Source: Bacillota bacterium | GTDB taxonomy: Bacteria > Bacillota > Clostridia > Ch29 | Assembly: GCA_028686075.1 (NCBI GenBank) | Contig: JAQUCT010000007.1 | Location: 1-62,898, forward strand | Direction: 5' to 3' | Length of the DNA: 62,898 nt | Shown here: positions 49,845 to 59,141 of the stretch, one piece after another | Position numbering within the stretch: position 1 is the stretch's first letter | Layout of the letters: each line of letters opens with the position of its first letter | Made by a program: the position numbers and the translations under genes | Notes under the pieces: model-generated | What the model was told of the DNA's origin: nothing | Seen by the model: the letters and a program-made list of their open reading frames with translations, nothing else | Database searches by the model: none

Positions 49845-50093
49845 ATGAAATCAACAGGCATTGTGAGGAAAGTGGATGAACTCGGCAGGGTGGTTATACC
49901 AATAGAGTTAAGAAGAACTCTTAATATAGCCGAAAAGGATGCTTTGGAAATATATGTGGACGGAGAGCATATAATTCTGAAGAAATACGAGCCAGCCTGC
50001 ATATTTTGCGGTAATGCGAGAGACATAACCAACTACAAGGGAAAGAACATTTGCCCTGACTGTGCACAGGAACTAAAAAACATGAATCTTTAG
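49845..50093 (+). CDS. abrB: AbrB-type transition-state regulator
   Basis: AbrB is a DNA-binding tetramer that represses post-exponential genes, including those of early sporulation. The ATG at 49845 with GGGGCGA upstream gives an 82-residue protein. The N-terminal swapped-hairpin domain has STGIVRKVDELGRVVIPIELRR (in two parts) and LEIYVDGEHIILKKY. The C-terminal extension has C52, C55, C70 and C73 in two CxxC pairs, as in Clostridial AbrB forms with a zinc or structural site; Bacillus AbrB has fewer cysteines. It is a single-gene unit on the plus strand, converging with rsmI through a shared terminator. Confidence 0.93.
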   Translation: MKSTGIVRKVDELGRVVIPIELRRTLNIAEKDALEIYVDGEHIILKKYEPACIFCGNARDITNYKGKNICPDCAQELKNMNL

Positions 50094-50100
50094 AAGGAAA

Positions 50101-50121
50101 AATAGCCGCAAAACGGCTATT
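50101..50121. terminator. Shared bidirectional terminator of abrB and rsmI
   Basis: AATAGCCG/CGGCTATT with a CAAAA loop is followed by T6 on the plus strand and by T5 on the minus strand. The rsmI stop overlaps the right arm. Confidence 0.8.
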
Positions 50122-50962
50122 TTTTTTGTATGCTTTCCGCGTACACCAGTCTCTTTGGGACTTTACGCTGACGCGCGGTTATCGCTATGGCCTCCTTTTT
50201 AGGGAGGCCCTTTTCCATATTCCATTTAAGGTGTTCTCCGATATCCATCCGCTCCCAGGGAGCATCCCTTTCCTCGACGGGACCGGACGCGCCCTCCAGC
50301 ATCAGTACAAACTCACCCTTTATATCGCTTTCCTTTGCCCAGTCCACCAGCCCGTCCAGGGTATCTCTTATGTATTCCTCATACTTTTTGGTAATCTCCC
50401 GGGCTATCACCGCCCTGCGGTTTCCCAGTGTCTCCTTGCAGTCCTCCAGCAGCCCTGCCAGGCCGTGAGGGGACGCATAGAGTATTATTGTGCCCTGCTG
50501 GCGTTCCAGTCCCTTTAGAAGGCCCTTTCTCTTACCCGGGGCCTTGGGCAAAAAACCCTGGAAGAAAAACCTGTCGGTGGGCAGCCCCGAAGCGACCAGG
50601 GCGGTCATTACGGCCGTCGGTCCCGGCAGCGATACCACCGGAATACCCTGTTCGATGCAACCCCTAACCAGCTCGTATCCCGGGTCGGAAACACCGGGAG
50701 TACCCGCATCCGAAACAAGGGCTACTGTCTTTCCCTCCCGAAGCAGCTCCAGCAGGTGTTCTCCCTTCTTTTTGCGATTGTGCTCATGATAGCTGGTCAA
50801 AGGAGCCTTAATATCGTAATGGTTCATAAGACGCAGGGTTCTTCTGGTATCCTCCGCTGCGATAAGGTCCGTTTCCTTTAGTACCCGCAGCACCCGCATC
50901 GTTATATCCTCCAGATTCCCTATGGGTGTGGGGCATATGTAAAGTGTGCCTTTATCCGACAT
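50117..50962 (-). CDS. rsmI: 16S rRNA 2'-O-ribose methyltransferase RsmI
   Basis: RsmI methylates the ribose of C1402 in 16S rRNA (E. coli numbering). The 281 residues show the tetrapyrrole-methylase fold: LYICPTPIGNLEDIT, AAEDTRRTLRLM, VSDAGTPGVSDPG and LPGPTAVMTALVASGLP. It follows trmN6 by 5 bases, the usual yabB-yabC order. The ATG has AAAGGATG upstream. Confidence 0.96.
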   Translation of the reverse strand: MSDKGTLYICPTPIGNLEDITMRVLRVLKETDLIAAEDTRRTLRLMNHYDIKAPLTSYHEHNRKKKGEHLLELLREGKTVALVSDAGTPGVSDPGYELVRGCIEQGIPVVSLPGPTAVMTALVASGLPTDRFFFQGFLPKAPGKRKGLLKGLERQQGTIILYASPHGLAGLLEDCKETLGNRRAVIAREITKKYEEYIRDTLDGLVDWAKESDIKGEFVLMLEGASGPVEERDAPWERMDIGEHLKWNMEKGLPKKEAIAITARQRKVPKRLVYAESIQKK

Positions 50963-50967
50963 CGGCC

Positions 50968-51717
50968 TTACATCCTTTCTCCCTCGTAATATATCCTATG
51001 TATCTCTTCGGTGTATTCCCCTTCCCCGTCGTATATCACAAGGGGCTTTGACACCTTGAGGAATTTGCCGCCCCCCTTTAAACCCTCCACCAAAAACAGA
51101 TTAGACTCCCTGTCCGCCCGGGAATGTACCATTCTAAGCCTCTTTGGTTCAATACCCTCTTCTCTCATACCAAGCAGCACATCCACCATACGGCCGCTCC
51201 TGTGTATAAGGGCCAGCCTCCCCCCGTTTTTTAAAACCTTACCCGCCGAAGCTATTATATCCCCCAGGGTACACATTATCTCGTGCCGGGCTACTGCCTT
51301 GCTGCTGTCAGGGTTTACAAGACCGTGACCATCATCTATGTAAGGAGGATTTGAAACCACCAGGTCCGCCGTACCCTCCGGCACAAAGGAGGTCACTTCC
51401 TTTAGGTCGCCGGAATATATACTGACCCGGTTTTCCAGGCCGTTCATGGCTACGCTCCTTGCGGCCATCTCCACCATTTCCTCCTGTATCTCTATACCAA
51501 TTATACTCGATGCCTTTGTCTTGCCGGCAAGAATTATAGGAATAATGCCGGTGCCGGTTCCCAGGTCCACCACCCTGTCCCCTTTTTTGACGGTGGCAAA
51601 GTTGGCCAGCATAACCGCGTCTATACCGAAACAGAATTTCCGGGGGTTTTGTATTATCTTAAGTCCACCTATATTAAGGTCGTCCAACCGTTCACCAATC
51701 TTTAAGTATTTATCCAT
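50968..51717 (-). CDS. trmN6: tRNA1(Val) A37 N6-methyltransferase-like
   Basis: This SAM-dependent N6-adenine methyltransferase (YabB/YfiC type) probably acts on a tRNA. SAM motif I is VVDLGTGTGIIPIIL, and the catalytic NPPY motif is in VVSNPPYIDDG. LKEVTSFVPEG is near the middle. The ATG at 51717 follows AGGTGG by 7 bases. It is paired with rsmI. The substrate in this lineage has not been shown. Confidence 0.9.
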   Translation of the reverse strand: MDKYLKIGERLDDLNIGGLKIIQNPRKFCFGIDAVMLANFATVKKGDRVVDLGTGTGIIPIILAGKTKASSIIGIEIQEEMVEMAARSVAMNGLENRVSIYSGDLKEVTSFVPEGTADLVVSNPPYIDDGHGLVNPDSSKAVARHEIMCTLGDIIASAGKVLKNGGRLALIHRSGRMVDVLLGMREEGIEPKRLRMVHSRADRESNLFLVEGLKGGGKFLKVSKPLVIYDGEGEYTEEIHRIYYEGERM

Positions 51718-51764
51718 AAACAAACCACCTGCGATTAATTATTATGGCCGCCTTTTTACGGTCT

Positions 51765-51976
51765 CTATTCCTTGAAGGCAGCTTCTATATAGTCCTCCAT
51801 CCCGTCATATTCCATAAGGCCTATATGCATAGCACTTATCTCACCCCGCCGGTTGATTATGTAATTTGTGGGAAGATAGGAGACCATGTATTTTTTGGCT
51901 GTGTCCGCCTCCCCGTCAAGTAGCACCACCCTGTCGCTGTAATCGGACAGTTTTACGGTGTTTCCCCCAAGGTATG
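51765..51976 (-). pseudogene. TlpA/ResA-like thioredoxin remnant with internal deletion
   Basis: In one frame the sequence reads GNTVKLSDYSDRVVLL, and then directly DGEADTAKKYMVSYLPTNYI and INRRGEI. In intact TlpA-like proteins VVLL is followed by NFWATWC-X-X-C and about 50 more residues before the G-E-X-A-X-K-Y part. Here that segment, including the redox CxxC, is missing. The N terminus with its signal peptide is also gone; upstream sequence is the ferredoxin terminator and gene in another frame. The terminal part (MEYDGMEDYIEAAFKE) looks undamaged. Confidence 0.75.
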
Positions 51977-51978
51977 AT

Positions 51979-52004
51979 AAAAGACCCTTGTTACAGGGTC
52001 TTTT
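51979..52004 (-). terminator. Ferredoxin terminator
   Basis: The stem AAAAGACCCT/AGGGTCTTTT with a six-base loop lies just past the ferredoxin stop. The T run is the lower part of the stem. Confidence 0.75.
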
Positions 52005-52008
52005 GCCT

Positions 52009-52257
<249 letters not shown>

Positions 52258-52290
52258 TCAAAGCAAAATATTCCTTTTTGAGAAAAGCTT

Positions 52291-53106
52291 TCACTCACCG
52301 GATAACGTCTGGATATCGTCCAGATTGTATTCCTTTATGTCGGTATCCTCGCCTTCTACCAGTTTCACTTTGACCATGCGCCTTAGTATACTGGTGTCCA
52401 CCACTATACCCTCACCCTCCGGGGTGGAGACCTTTGTCCCTATTGGCGGTATTTCCTTCTTTATAACTTCGTAAACATCCTCTTCATACTTTAAGCAGCA
52501 CATAAGCCGCCCGCATATGCCGGAAATCTTGGTAGGGTTTAAGGACAGGTTCTGTTCCTTTGCCATTTTTATTGACACCGGTTCAAAATCCCCCAAAAAG
52601 GTGGAACAGCACAGCGACCTGCCACAGGGCCCAAGTCCGCCCAACATCTTGGCCTCGTCCCTTACGCCTATTTGCCGGAGTTCTATCCTTGTTTTAAAAA
52701 CAGAGGCCAAGTCCTTTACGAGTTCCCTGAAGTCCACCCGCCCGTCGGCAGTAAAGTAGAATATTACCTTGTTGGAATCAAAGGTGTACTCCACATCCAC
52801 CAGTTTCATCTCCAGGTTGTGTTTGTCTATTGCCTCAAGGCATATGTCAAAGGCTTCCTTTTCCTTTTCCCGGTTTTGTTCTTCCACGACGATATCCTCG
52901 TCGGTCGCCACCCTAATAACCTGTTTGAGGGGGGCGACTATATCCTCTTTCTTAACCTTTTTGGGGCCCACCGCAACGTCTCCCAACTCTATTCCCCTTA
53001 TCGTTTCCACTATAACCCACTGACCGGTTTGTATATCCAGGTTACCGGGGTCAAAATAGTATATTTTACCTGCCCGTTTAAACCGGACTCCAACTACTGT
53101 CAACAT
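52291..53106 (-). CDS. ricT: PSP1-domain protein RicT (YaaT)
   Basis: RicT is a subunit of the RicAFT complex, which binds [4Fe-4S] clusters and helps RNase Y-dependent mRNA maturation; in Bacillus it also affects phosphorelay and sporulation. The 271 residues carry the PSP1 domain with GLGPCGRSLCCSTFL and ISGICGRLMCCLKYE, whose cysteines are the likely cluster ligands. It lies downstream of holB by 2 bases. The RicA and RicF partners are not in the window. Confidence 0.93.
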   Translation of the reverse strand: MLTVVGVRFKRAGKIYYFDPGNLDIQTGQWVIVETIRGIELGDVAVGPKKVKKEDIVAPLKQVIRVATDEDIVVEEQNREKEKEAFDICLEAIDKHNLEMKLVDVEYTFDSNKVIFYFTADGRVDFRELVKDLASVFKTRIELRQIGVRDEAKMLGGLGPCGRSLCCSTFLGDFEPVSIKMAKEQNLSLNPTKISGICGRLMCCLKYEEDVYEVIKKEIPPIGTKVSTPEGEGIVVDTSILRRMVKVKLVEGEDTDIKEYNLDDIQTLSGE

Positions 53107-53108
53107 AT

Positions 53109-53939
53109 CTATACCTCCTGTATCTCCAGCAGAAACACTTCCACAGCCAGCTGCGCGTTAACGTTAAGCCTTAGGTTTTCCCTGGCTTTGGATACTGCGT
53201 CAAAAAGCCGGCCAATTTTATCCAAAGTATATCTTGCTGCTGTCTCTCGGGCAAATTCATCGCTTTCTTTAATATACAGTAAATCTTCCTTTTGAGCAAC
53301 CTTAAACACGAGAGCATCCCTTAACTGCAATAATGAATAATCCAGGAAGTCCTCCACCGACCTTTCATCGTCCTTCACCAAAAGGGCCGTTTCGGCGGAG
53401 GCCCGAACAAAGCCCTCGTCCAGGAAACATTTCAGAATATCCCGGTAGGGCGCAACATCGGGTATCCTTCTTTCGGAATCCGGTTTCAAAATCTGACATC
53501 GGGATAATATGGTGGGTAGGAGGCTAACCGGGTTGGCGGTGGTGATTGCTATTATTCCGGTGCCGGGAGGGTCTTCCAATACCTTCAGCAGGCAGTTTTG
53601 CGCTTGCACTGTCATCCTTTCACCCTGCCGTATAATACTTACCCTTTTTTTGCCCTCGTAGGGCTTAACAAAAATGTCCTTTTGCAGCCGCCGAATATAG
53701 TCAATCCCAATAAATGCTCCCGCAGTTTCGGTTATCGAAACGTCGGGATGGTTGGACGAGTCTATTTTTCGGCAGGAACTACAATTTCCGCAGGGCTTGC
53801 CGGAGGACGCAAGGCAGTTGACCCCCCTGGCCAGGTACAGAGCCAGGCTGAGGGCCTCCTCATCCCCACCGCTAATTATATAGGCGTGGGATACTTTGCT
53901 TAGTTCTATCGCTCTGGCTACTAAACGGTAAATATTCAA
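53109..53939 (-). CDS. holB: DNA polymerase III delta-prime subunit
   Basis: This is a clamp-loader ATPase-like subunit. Features are HAYIISGGDEEALSLALYLARG (split), a zinc-binding set CLASSGKPCGNCSSCR, a degenerate Walker A, and the conserved ILSRCQ. The TTG at 53939 has GGAGG 11 bases upstream. The longer frame begins six codons earlier directly behind the yaaR stop, and its ribosome site would be inside that gene. About 276 residues are shorter than E. coli HolB but normal for Firmicutes. Confidence 0.92.
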   Translation of the reverse strand: MNIYRLVARAIELSKVSHAYIISGGDEEALSLALYLARGVNCLASSGKPCGNCSSCRKIDSSNHPDVSITETAGAFIGIDYIRRLQKDIFVKPYEGKKRVSIIRQGERMTVQAQNCLLKVLEDPPGTGIIAITTANPVSLLPTILSRCQILKPDSERRIPDVAPYRDILKCFLDEGFVRASAETALLVKDDERSVEDFLDYSLLQLRDALVFKVAQKEDLLYIKESDEFARETAARYTLDKIGRLFDAVSKARENLRLNVNAQLAVEVFLLEIQEV

Positions 53940-53957
53940 AACTAATAATGCCTCCAA

Positions 53958-54413
53958 TCAGGTATAAAGGTCAATAAGCAAACCTCTTATATTGTCTGCC
54001 TTTTCCAGTATTTTAAACCTGTCCCTCTGGCCGCCCACCATATCCTGTGTGAGTTCCTCAAGCTCTTTGTTTATCCTTTTTACCAGCGAATAGACCCTGT
54101 GCCTTCCCTTTTTGTCCATGGCGGAGTTTTTGGCAAATTTGAACATACCCGTAACCGCTTCCTCCATAAAGGCCTTTACCTTTGTTTTGTAGGCCAAAAG
54201 TTCCCTAAGATTCATTGAGCTCGCCATCCTTTTGCCCTGGGCCTCAATATCCGCCAGCATAACGGCAATCCTTTCCTCCATCCTGTCCGAATGCTCTTTG
54301 TTTAGGTTATCCTCAAATCTTCCCTGCCCATCCTTTACCTTCACGGCCTTCCGGTTAGGGACCTTCCCGGTAACAGGCCCCGTAGTGCCGTCGGTTACAT
54401 CCCTTATCTTCAT
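53958..54413 (-). CDS. yaaR: YaaR family protein (DUF327)
   Basis: This is a small helical protein of unknown biochemical role, conserved beside tmk and holB in Firmicutes. The 151 residues include FEDNLNKEHSDRMEER, LRELLAYKTKVKAFMEEAV and GRHRVYSLVKRINKELEELT, each matching family blocks. The ATG at 54413 has GGGAGGGG upstream; an earlier ATG in frame has no site and overlaps tmk by 8 bases. The yaaQ gene found between tmk and yaaR in Bacillus is missing. Confidence 0.9.
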   Translation of the reverse strand: MKIRDVTDGTTGPVTGKVPNRKAVKVKDGQGRFEDNLNKEHSDRMEERIAVMLADIEAQGKRMASSMNLRELLAYKTKVKAFMEEAVTGMFKFAKNSAMDKKGRHRVYSLVKRINKELEELTQDMVGGQRDRFKILEKADNIRGLLIDLYT

Positions 54414-54453
54414 ACTAAAACCCCTCCCATACGATATTGTTAAGGGCATAGCA

Positions 54454-55128
54454 TCATTCAATCACTCTTAGAACTGCGTCGTATACCTTAGCGTGTATCT
54501 CTCTTACGGTTAAAAACTCCCTTCCCGCGCCGTCCATACACTGGACCCTTTGCCAGTTGTACTTTTTGGCTATATAAAGCGCATTGGCATAGGTCTTTTC
54601 CAGGTACTCAAAGTCCCCTTCATGTATATCCCTTTTATGACCGTCGCTCCTTTTTATAAGCAGCCTTCGGCTAATGCCCGGTGGTACGTCAAGAAATACT
54701 ACCAGGTCGGGCACCGGGAGTTTGTATATACCGTATTCAAAGTCCCACAGCCAGTCCAGGTATTTGTCCCTTCGGTCCGGGTCGTCTATCTTGGAGGCCT
54801 GATGAACCATGTTTGACGTTGTGTACCTGTCGGCTATTACAAGGCCCCCGGATCGCAAAAAGTTCCCCCACCCATCAATATAACTGCAGTACCTGTCCAG
54901 GGTATACATAGGGCTTACTATGTAGGGGTCAATGGCCTCCGGGTCACTACCAAATTTGCCGTCAAGATACATCCTCACAAATACCGAGGAATCGCTTTCA
55001 TAATTGGGAAATTCTATTTTCCTAACGTTTTTCCCTTCTTTTCGCAGCTTTTCATAAAGCATTGCCGTTTGTGTAGCCTTCCCGCTTGCATCCGAGCCGG
55101 CTTCAATAATAATCAGTTTCCCCTTCAT
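54454..55128 (-). CDS. tmk: Thymidylate kinase
   Basis: This enzyme phosphorylates dTMP to dTDP. The 224 residues have a P-loop GSDASGKATQ at 11-20 (the common form is G-X-D-G-S-G-K-S-T-Q), a DRY motif in VIADRYTTSNM, and the lid/product region RSDGHKRDIHEGDFEYLEKTY. The P-loop variant is found in many Clostridial Tmk proteins. The ATG follows GGAGG. It lies in the conserved yaaO-tmk order, 18 bases after that gene. Confidence 0.94.
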   Translation of the reverse strand: MKGKLIIIEAGSDASGKATQTAMLYEKLRKEGKNVRKIEFPNYESDSSVFVRMYLDGKFGSDPEAIDPYIVSPMYTLDRYCSYIDGWGNFLRSGGLVIADRYTTSNMVHQASKIDDPDRRDKYLDWLWDFEYGIYKLPVPDLVVFLDVPPGISRRLLIKRSDGHKRDIHEGDFEYLEKTYANALYIAKKYNWQRVQCMDGAGREFLTVREIHAKVYDAVLRVIE

Positions 55129-55146
55129 GGCTAACCTCCAAAATAT

Positions 55147-56583
55147 TCATTCGACCACTTCCACCTGTCCGTGCTTTACACCCTTTACCGCGATGTTTAA
55201 ATCCATGCACTCCCGTATCTGCCGGATGGCCCCGGCACTAAAACTTTCACCGGGACATACTAGGGGTATCCCCGGCGGATAGGGCACAATACTAGAGCCG
55301 GCTATCCTGTTCTCCGCCCGGCTAAGGTCTATGCTTATTAAACGGCGGTCCAGCACCTCCCAGGGGTCCATACCGGCAGCGGGAACCGGGCTTTTAAGAA
55401 AAGATGGCAGCAAAACCCTGTCACCGTCGGGGACAGTCTTCAAACCTACGCAGCCCCCCACAAGCCTTTCAAAGTCCTCCCGCCTGCTTGCCACTGTTAC
55501 TATGCCCAGCCAGTTTACCGCATCGTATAATTCCCCGTAGACGCCACAGCGCTCCCTTAAGTCCTGGTCCAGCCGGCTGCCGGTTAGCCCCGCACCGGCA
55601 CAGTTTATAAGCATTTTTGTATCGTCAAAGTCAAAGCTTCCCCTTGACCTGAAGTATTCGCCATCGGGACAAAATAGTCCTTTATCCAGGGCGTCTATTT
55701 TATGCCTTGCATCCCGTACATACCCCAGCACTTCCCCGAGGTGCTTGGCGCCGGCATTCTCCATCATGTACCGCGCGTTGTCCAGCGAAGCCATAATGGG
55801 ATAGGAGGGGCTGGTGGTCTGAAACATTCCAAGCATTCTCTCCAACCTTTCCCGGTCAACCCTACTTCCCATTATGTGTAGCCAGGAGCCTTGGGTCATG
55901 GCGGGCAGTGTCTTGTGGGCACTTTGTATTACCATATCCGCCCCAAGGTCCACCGCGCTTTTAGGCAGTGCATCGGAGAACTTCAAGTGAGCACCGTGGG
56001 CCTCGTCCACTATAAGCAGGGCACCTTTTTGGTGCGCTGTCTCGGCTATTTTCTTTATATCAGAGCAAACACCGTAATAGGTTGGGCTTGTGATTATTAC
56101 CGCTTTAACCCCTTTGTCCCGCCCTAGGGCCTTCTCCACCTCCCGGGGGTGAATGGAAAGGGGTATACCGGTGGTTTCCTCTACCGGTCTTTGTATATAT
56201 AAGGGCTTAAGCCTGCCCAGTATCAGTCCGCTGTAAACGGAAGAATGACAGCCCCGGTCCACCAAAATGGCATCGCCGGGCAGGGCTGCGGCAAGCAGCG
56301 ACGCTATAATGCCCGCCGTACTGCCATTAACAAGAAAATAGGTGCCTTCCACCCCATAGGCCGTGGCCGCAAGGTTCTGGGCTTTTTGTATGGCCCCTCC
56401 CGGGCAATGCAGGTTATCAAGGCCGGGCAGCTCGGTGAGGTCATACTGCAAAAAACCACCCAAGTCCATGGCACCGGTATCCATAAAACTACCGCACCCC
56501 TTATGTCCGGGCACATGAAAGCTCACCGGGTTTTCCACTATATGGCCTTTTATTCTTTCCACAAGCGGTGCTTTAACTTTCAT
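55147..56583 (-). CDS. yaaO: Orn/Lys/Arg decarboxylase, YaaO-like
   Basis: This PLP-dependent decarboxylase of the same fold as the SpeA-like protein at 11613 lies in the conserved yaaO place before tmk. The 478 residues show FHVPGHKGCG at the N terminus, TYFLVNGSTAG, DEAHGAHL at 193-200, the PLP lysine in QSAHKTLPAMTQ at 224, and YPPGIPLVCPGE near the C terminus. Its substrate is unproven; lysine or arginine is usual. Two paralogues within 42 kb suggest different substrates. Confidence 0.88.
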   Translation of the reverse strand: MKVKAPLVERIKGHIVENPVSFHVPGHKGCGSFMDTGAMDLGGFLQYDLTELPGLDNLHCPGGAIQKAQNLAATAYGVEGTYFLVNGSTAGIIASLLAAALPGDAILVDRGCHSSVYSGLILGRLKPLYIQRPVEETTGIPLSIHPREVEKALGRDKGVKAVIITSPTYYGVCSDIKKIAETAHQKGALLIVDEAHGAHLKFSDALPKSAVDLGADMVIQSAHKTLPAMTQGSWLHIMGSRVDRERLERMLGMFQTTSPSYPIMASLDNARYMMENAGAKHLGEVLGYVRDARHKIDALDKGLFCPDGEYFRSRGSFDFDDTKMLINCAGAGLTGSRLDQDLRERCGVYGELYDAVNWLGIVTVASRREDFERLVGGCVGLKTVPDGDRVLLPSFLKSPVPAAGMDPWEVLDRRLISIDLSRAENRIAGSSIVPYPPGIPLVCPGESFSAGAIRQIRECMDLNIAVKGVKHGQVEVVE

Positions 56584-56653
56584 TGACGCAGCTCCTTTAG
56601 AAGTTTTAAGTATTCCTCAGCCTTCCACTAAGTCCCGGCTAGTGGTATGGATA

Positions 56654-57133
56654 CTATCCTGTTCTTTCAAGCAGGGCCTCCAAAAACTCCCGGCTTGGTG
56701 CAAATACCACAGTCAGGGTCTTACCGCTGTCCTTAAAGGTCAGTACCCTTTTGCGGCTGTCTTTTTTGTCGCACAGGAAGTAATACACCTTTCCGGTGGG
56801 CTTTATATCCCCGCCGGACTTTATATCTATTATTTTATAATAGGGAATTTCCATAAGCTTAATCTCCCTTATGCCCATGGCCCTGTGAAACAAAAGTCCC
56901 CTGTCGGTGAGTATATAATAATACTCGGTTACCCTGCCAGTCATTACCCGATAAGCGATAACCATAACCAGCAGTATGAGGATGAGACTTGCAAACCCCG
57001 CCGTCAGCGGAGTAAACCTATTTATGAGTGCCACTGATACATTGATAAAAAATACCGTGGCGACAATGAATAAAAATACCCTGCCGCCGGAGGTTTTTGG
57101 CTGACGGTTCCTTTCCTTCATTATTACTTCCAT
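56654..57133 (-). CDS. Membrane protein with PH-like domain
   Basis: The 159-residue product has two N-terminal membrane segments (about 20-37 and 44-63) and a cytoplasmic bacterial PH-like domain (YYYILTDRGLLFHRAMGIREIKLMEIPYYKI in part, then VLTFKD). The pattern is that of YdbS/YdbT-type DUF304 proteins, whose role is not known. The ATG at 57133 has GGAG 9 bases upstream; an ATG five codons earlier lacks a site. It lies upstream of the YaaO-like gene and may be independent. Confidence 0.7.
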   Translation of the reverse strand: MEVIMKERNRQPKTSGGRVFLFIVATVFFINVSVALINRFTPLTAGFASLILILLVMVIAYRVMTGRVTEYYYILTDRGLLFHRAMGIREIKLMEIPYYKIIDIKSGGDIKPTGKVYYFLCDKKDSRKRVLTFKDSGKTLTVVFAPSREFLEALLERTG

Positions 57134-57268
57134 ATTCCTCTTCTCCATTCACTTTTTTATGCATCCAATGCCTACAGGCAAGTCGAAGCCTTAACCCACC
57201 CGATATCTGCAAACCAGGGCACCTTTCCCGAAGGTCAAAGCATACATGAAAACAGCCCCGTCCCCTTG

Positions 57269-58546
57269 TCACATTCCCATAAGCCTTGGCAAAAACGTGG
57301 AAACGGCCGGAATATAGGTTATAATCGCTATATCTATAATCATCATAACAAGGAAGGGCAGAACCGCCCTCGTTATATCCTCCAGGGAAATACCCGCAAT
57401 ACCGCAGCCTACGAAAAGGCACACCCCGAGGGGCGGGGTAACCATACCCACAGCCAGATTTACCACCATTATTATACCGAAATGAAGCGGGTCGATGCCT
57501 ATTTGTGTAATAACCGGCAGAAACACCGGTGCAGTTATTATTATGGCCGCAGTGGTCTCAAGGAAGGTACCCAGCACCAGCAGCAACAGGTTTATTAGCA
57601 TAAGTATGACTACGGTGTTTTGGGTCACCGAAAGTATTGCCGATGCCACCATTTGGGGCACCTGTTCCGAAGCCAGTACCCAGCCGAATACCGATGCTGT
57701 TGCTATTATGAACATAATAACAGCGGTACTTACGACAGCGTTTACCAAAATACCGCCTAGGTTCTTCATTTTAAGCTCTCTATACACCAGGGCCCCTACA
57801 AAGAACGCATACACCACCGCAATAACGGCGGCCTCTGTGGGGGTGAAATACCCTCCGTATATTCCGCCCAGTATTATAACCGGCATCAGCAGCGCAAAGA
57901 AGGCATCCCAAAAGGATGTAAAAACCCTTTTCAGGCCGCCGCCCTCCGCACCCCCGTAACCCTTTTTCTTCGCCTGATACCAGGCCACCAGCATAAGGCT
58001 TGCCCCTACCATTATTCCCGGCAGAACGCCGCCCATAAACAGAGCCCCCACCGATTCTCCCGTAAGGACGCCGTACACTATGAGGGGAATACTGGGTGGA
58101 ATCATTACCCCCAGCGTACCCGATGCCGCCTGGACAGCGGTGGCATAGCCTTTATCATAGCCCCTTTCTACCATAGAGGGTATCAGTATGGAGCCTATTG
58201 CCGCTGCCGTTGCGGCCGCCGAGCCGGATACGGCTCCGAAGAACATGCTGGCTACCACCGCCACCATGGCAAGGCCGCCGTAGGTCCTGCCCGCTATGGA
58301 AGCGGCAAAGTCCACCAGCCGGCGCGAAATGCCGCCGTGCTCCATAAGAAGGCCGGCCAGTATGAAAAAAGGAACCGCCATAAACGGAAAGGAATCCAAA
58401 GCGGTAAACATCTTCTGCACAACTATAACAAAGGGTATCCCGTCCTGGACCGCTATAGCTGTCATTGAAGCCAGTGCTATCGAAACGGCTATGGGGATAT
58501 TAATCATAACAAAAAATACAAAGCTTATAAAAAGTGCCGCAACCAT
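57269..58546 (-). CDS. dctM: TRAP transporter large permease (DctM)
   Basis: This is the 12-segment membrane subunit of a tripartite ATP-independent periplasmic transporter, driven by ion gradients. The 425 residues include MAVPFFILAGLLMEHGGISRRLV, FGAVSGSAAATAAAIGSILIPSM and LGVMIPPSIPLIVYGVLTGESVG (each in part), and a C-terminal MVTPPLGVCLFVGCG. It follows dctQ with no gap, and its ribosome site lies in dctQ. The transported acid is unknown: C4-dicarboxylates, sialic acid, ectoine or sulfonates are among possibilities. Confidence 0.95.
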   Translation of the reverse strand: MVAALFISFVFFVMINIPIAVSIALASMTAIAVQDGIPFVIVVQKMFTALDSFPFMAVPFFILAGLLMEHGGISRRLVDFAASIAGRTYGGLAMVAVVASMFFGAVSGSAAATAAAIGSILIPSMVERGYDKGYATAVQAASGTLGVMIPPSIPLIVYGVLTGESVGALFMGGVLPGIMVGASLMLVAWYQAKKKGYGGAEGGGLKRVFTSFWDAFFALLMPVIILGGIYGGYFTPTEAAVIAVVYAFFVGALVYRELKMKNLGGILVNAVVSTAVIMFIIATASVFGWVLASEQVPQMVASAILSVTQNTVVILMLINLLLLVLGTFLETTAAIIITAPVFLPVITQIGIDPLHFGIIMVVNLAVGMVTPPLGVCLFVGCGIAGISLEDITRAVLPFLVMMIIDIAIITYIPAVSTFLPRLMGM

Positions 58547-59032
58547 CTAGCTTCCCTCCCCGTCAGCCCGAAGTGCCTTCAAAAAATCATAAAACGAATA
58601 AAGCAGCATCAGCATACCCCCGGTAAAAATCGCCGAATAGGGTATCGCCATTGAAAGCTCCATCGCGGGAGAAACCTGCCCCTTTACAACCTGCAGTATA
58701 CCGAAGCCTAAGACGGTTATTGCCGCATAAAATACCATGGACAATATATTGGCAAGCAGTAGCGTCCACCTTTTGGAGACTTTGGGCAGAGCCCTCACCA
58801 GTGCCTCCACCCCTATATGACCCTTTCTCCTTACTGCTATACCGGCCCCGAGGAAGGAAATCCATACCATAATGTACCTGGCCAGTTCCTCCGACCAGGG
58901 TATGGCAGACTTTATCATCGAACGGAATACCACCTGCAGAAATATTACAATCACCATGACTGTCAGCATGCCGGAGGCTATTATCTCCACAGCCCGGTTT
59001 AGCCTGTCCAAAACCATGCCAAAACGCTCCAT
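58547..59032 (-). CDS. dctQ: TRAP transporter small permease (DctQ)
   Basis: The four-segment small subunit (161 residues) has the family block PWSEELARYIMVWISFLGAGIAVRRKGHI, split across residues 45-73. It starts with ATG behind GAAGGAG and ends at the dctM start. It lies 110 bases after dctP; that gap contains hairpin-prone sequence that may tune the ratio between the binding protein and permease. Confidence 0.94.
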   Translation of the reverse strand: MERFGMVLDRLNRAVEIIASGMLTVMVIVIFLQVVFRSMIKSAIPWSEELARYIMVWISFLGAGIAVRRKGHIGVEALVRALPKVSKRWTLLLANILSMVFYAAITVLGFGILQVVKGQVSPAMELSMAIPYSAIFTGGMLMLLYSFYDFLKALRADGEGS

Positions 59033-59141
59033 AAAATAACTCCTTCCATAAATTCCGTAGCCAATTTAAGGGGGGCCGGCAAAAAACACCAACCCCGCAG
59101 GACCTGTTCAGGTAGGACAGGCTGCCTGTTTAAATTGCTTG

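Noticed and set aside
57245-57270. Additional hairpin-family copy at CCCCGTCCCCTTGT after dctM
   Set aside because: The core lacks the AGAACC part and the arms are only three bases, so it is too weak to count.
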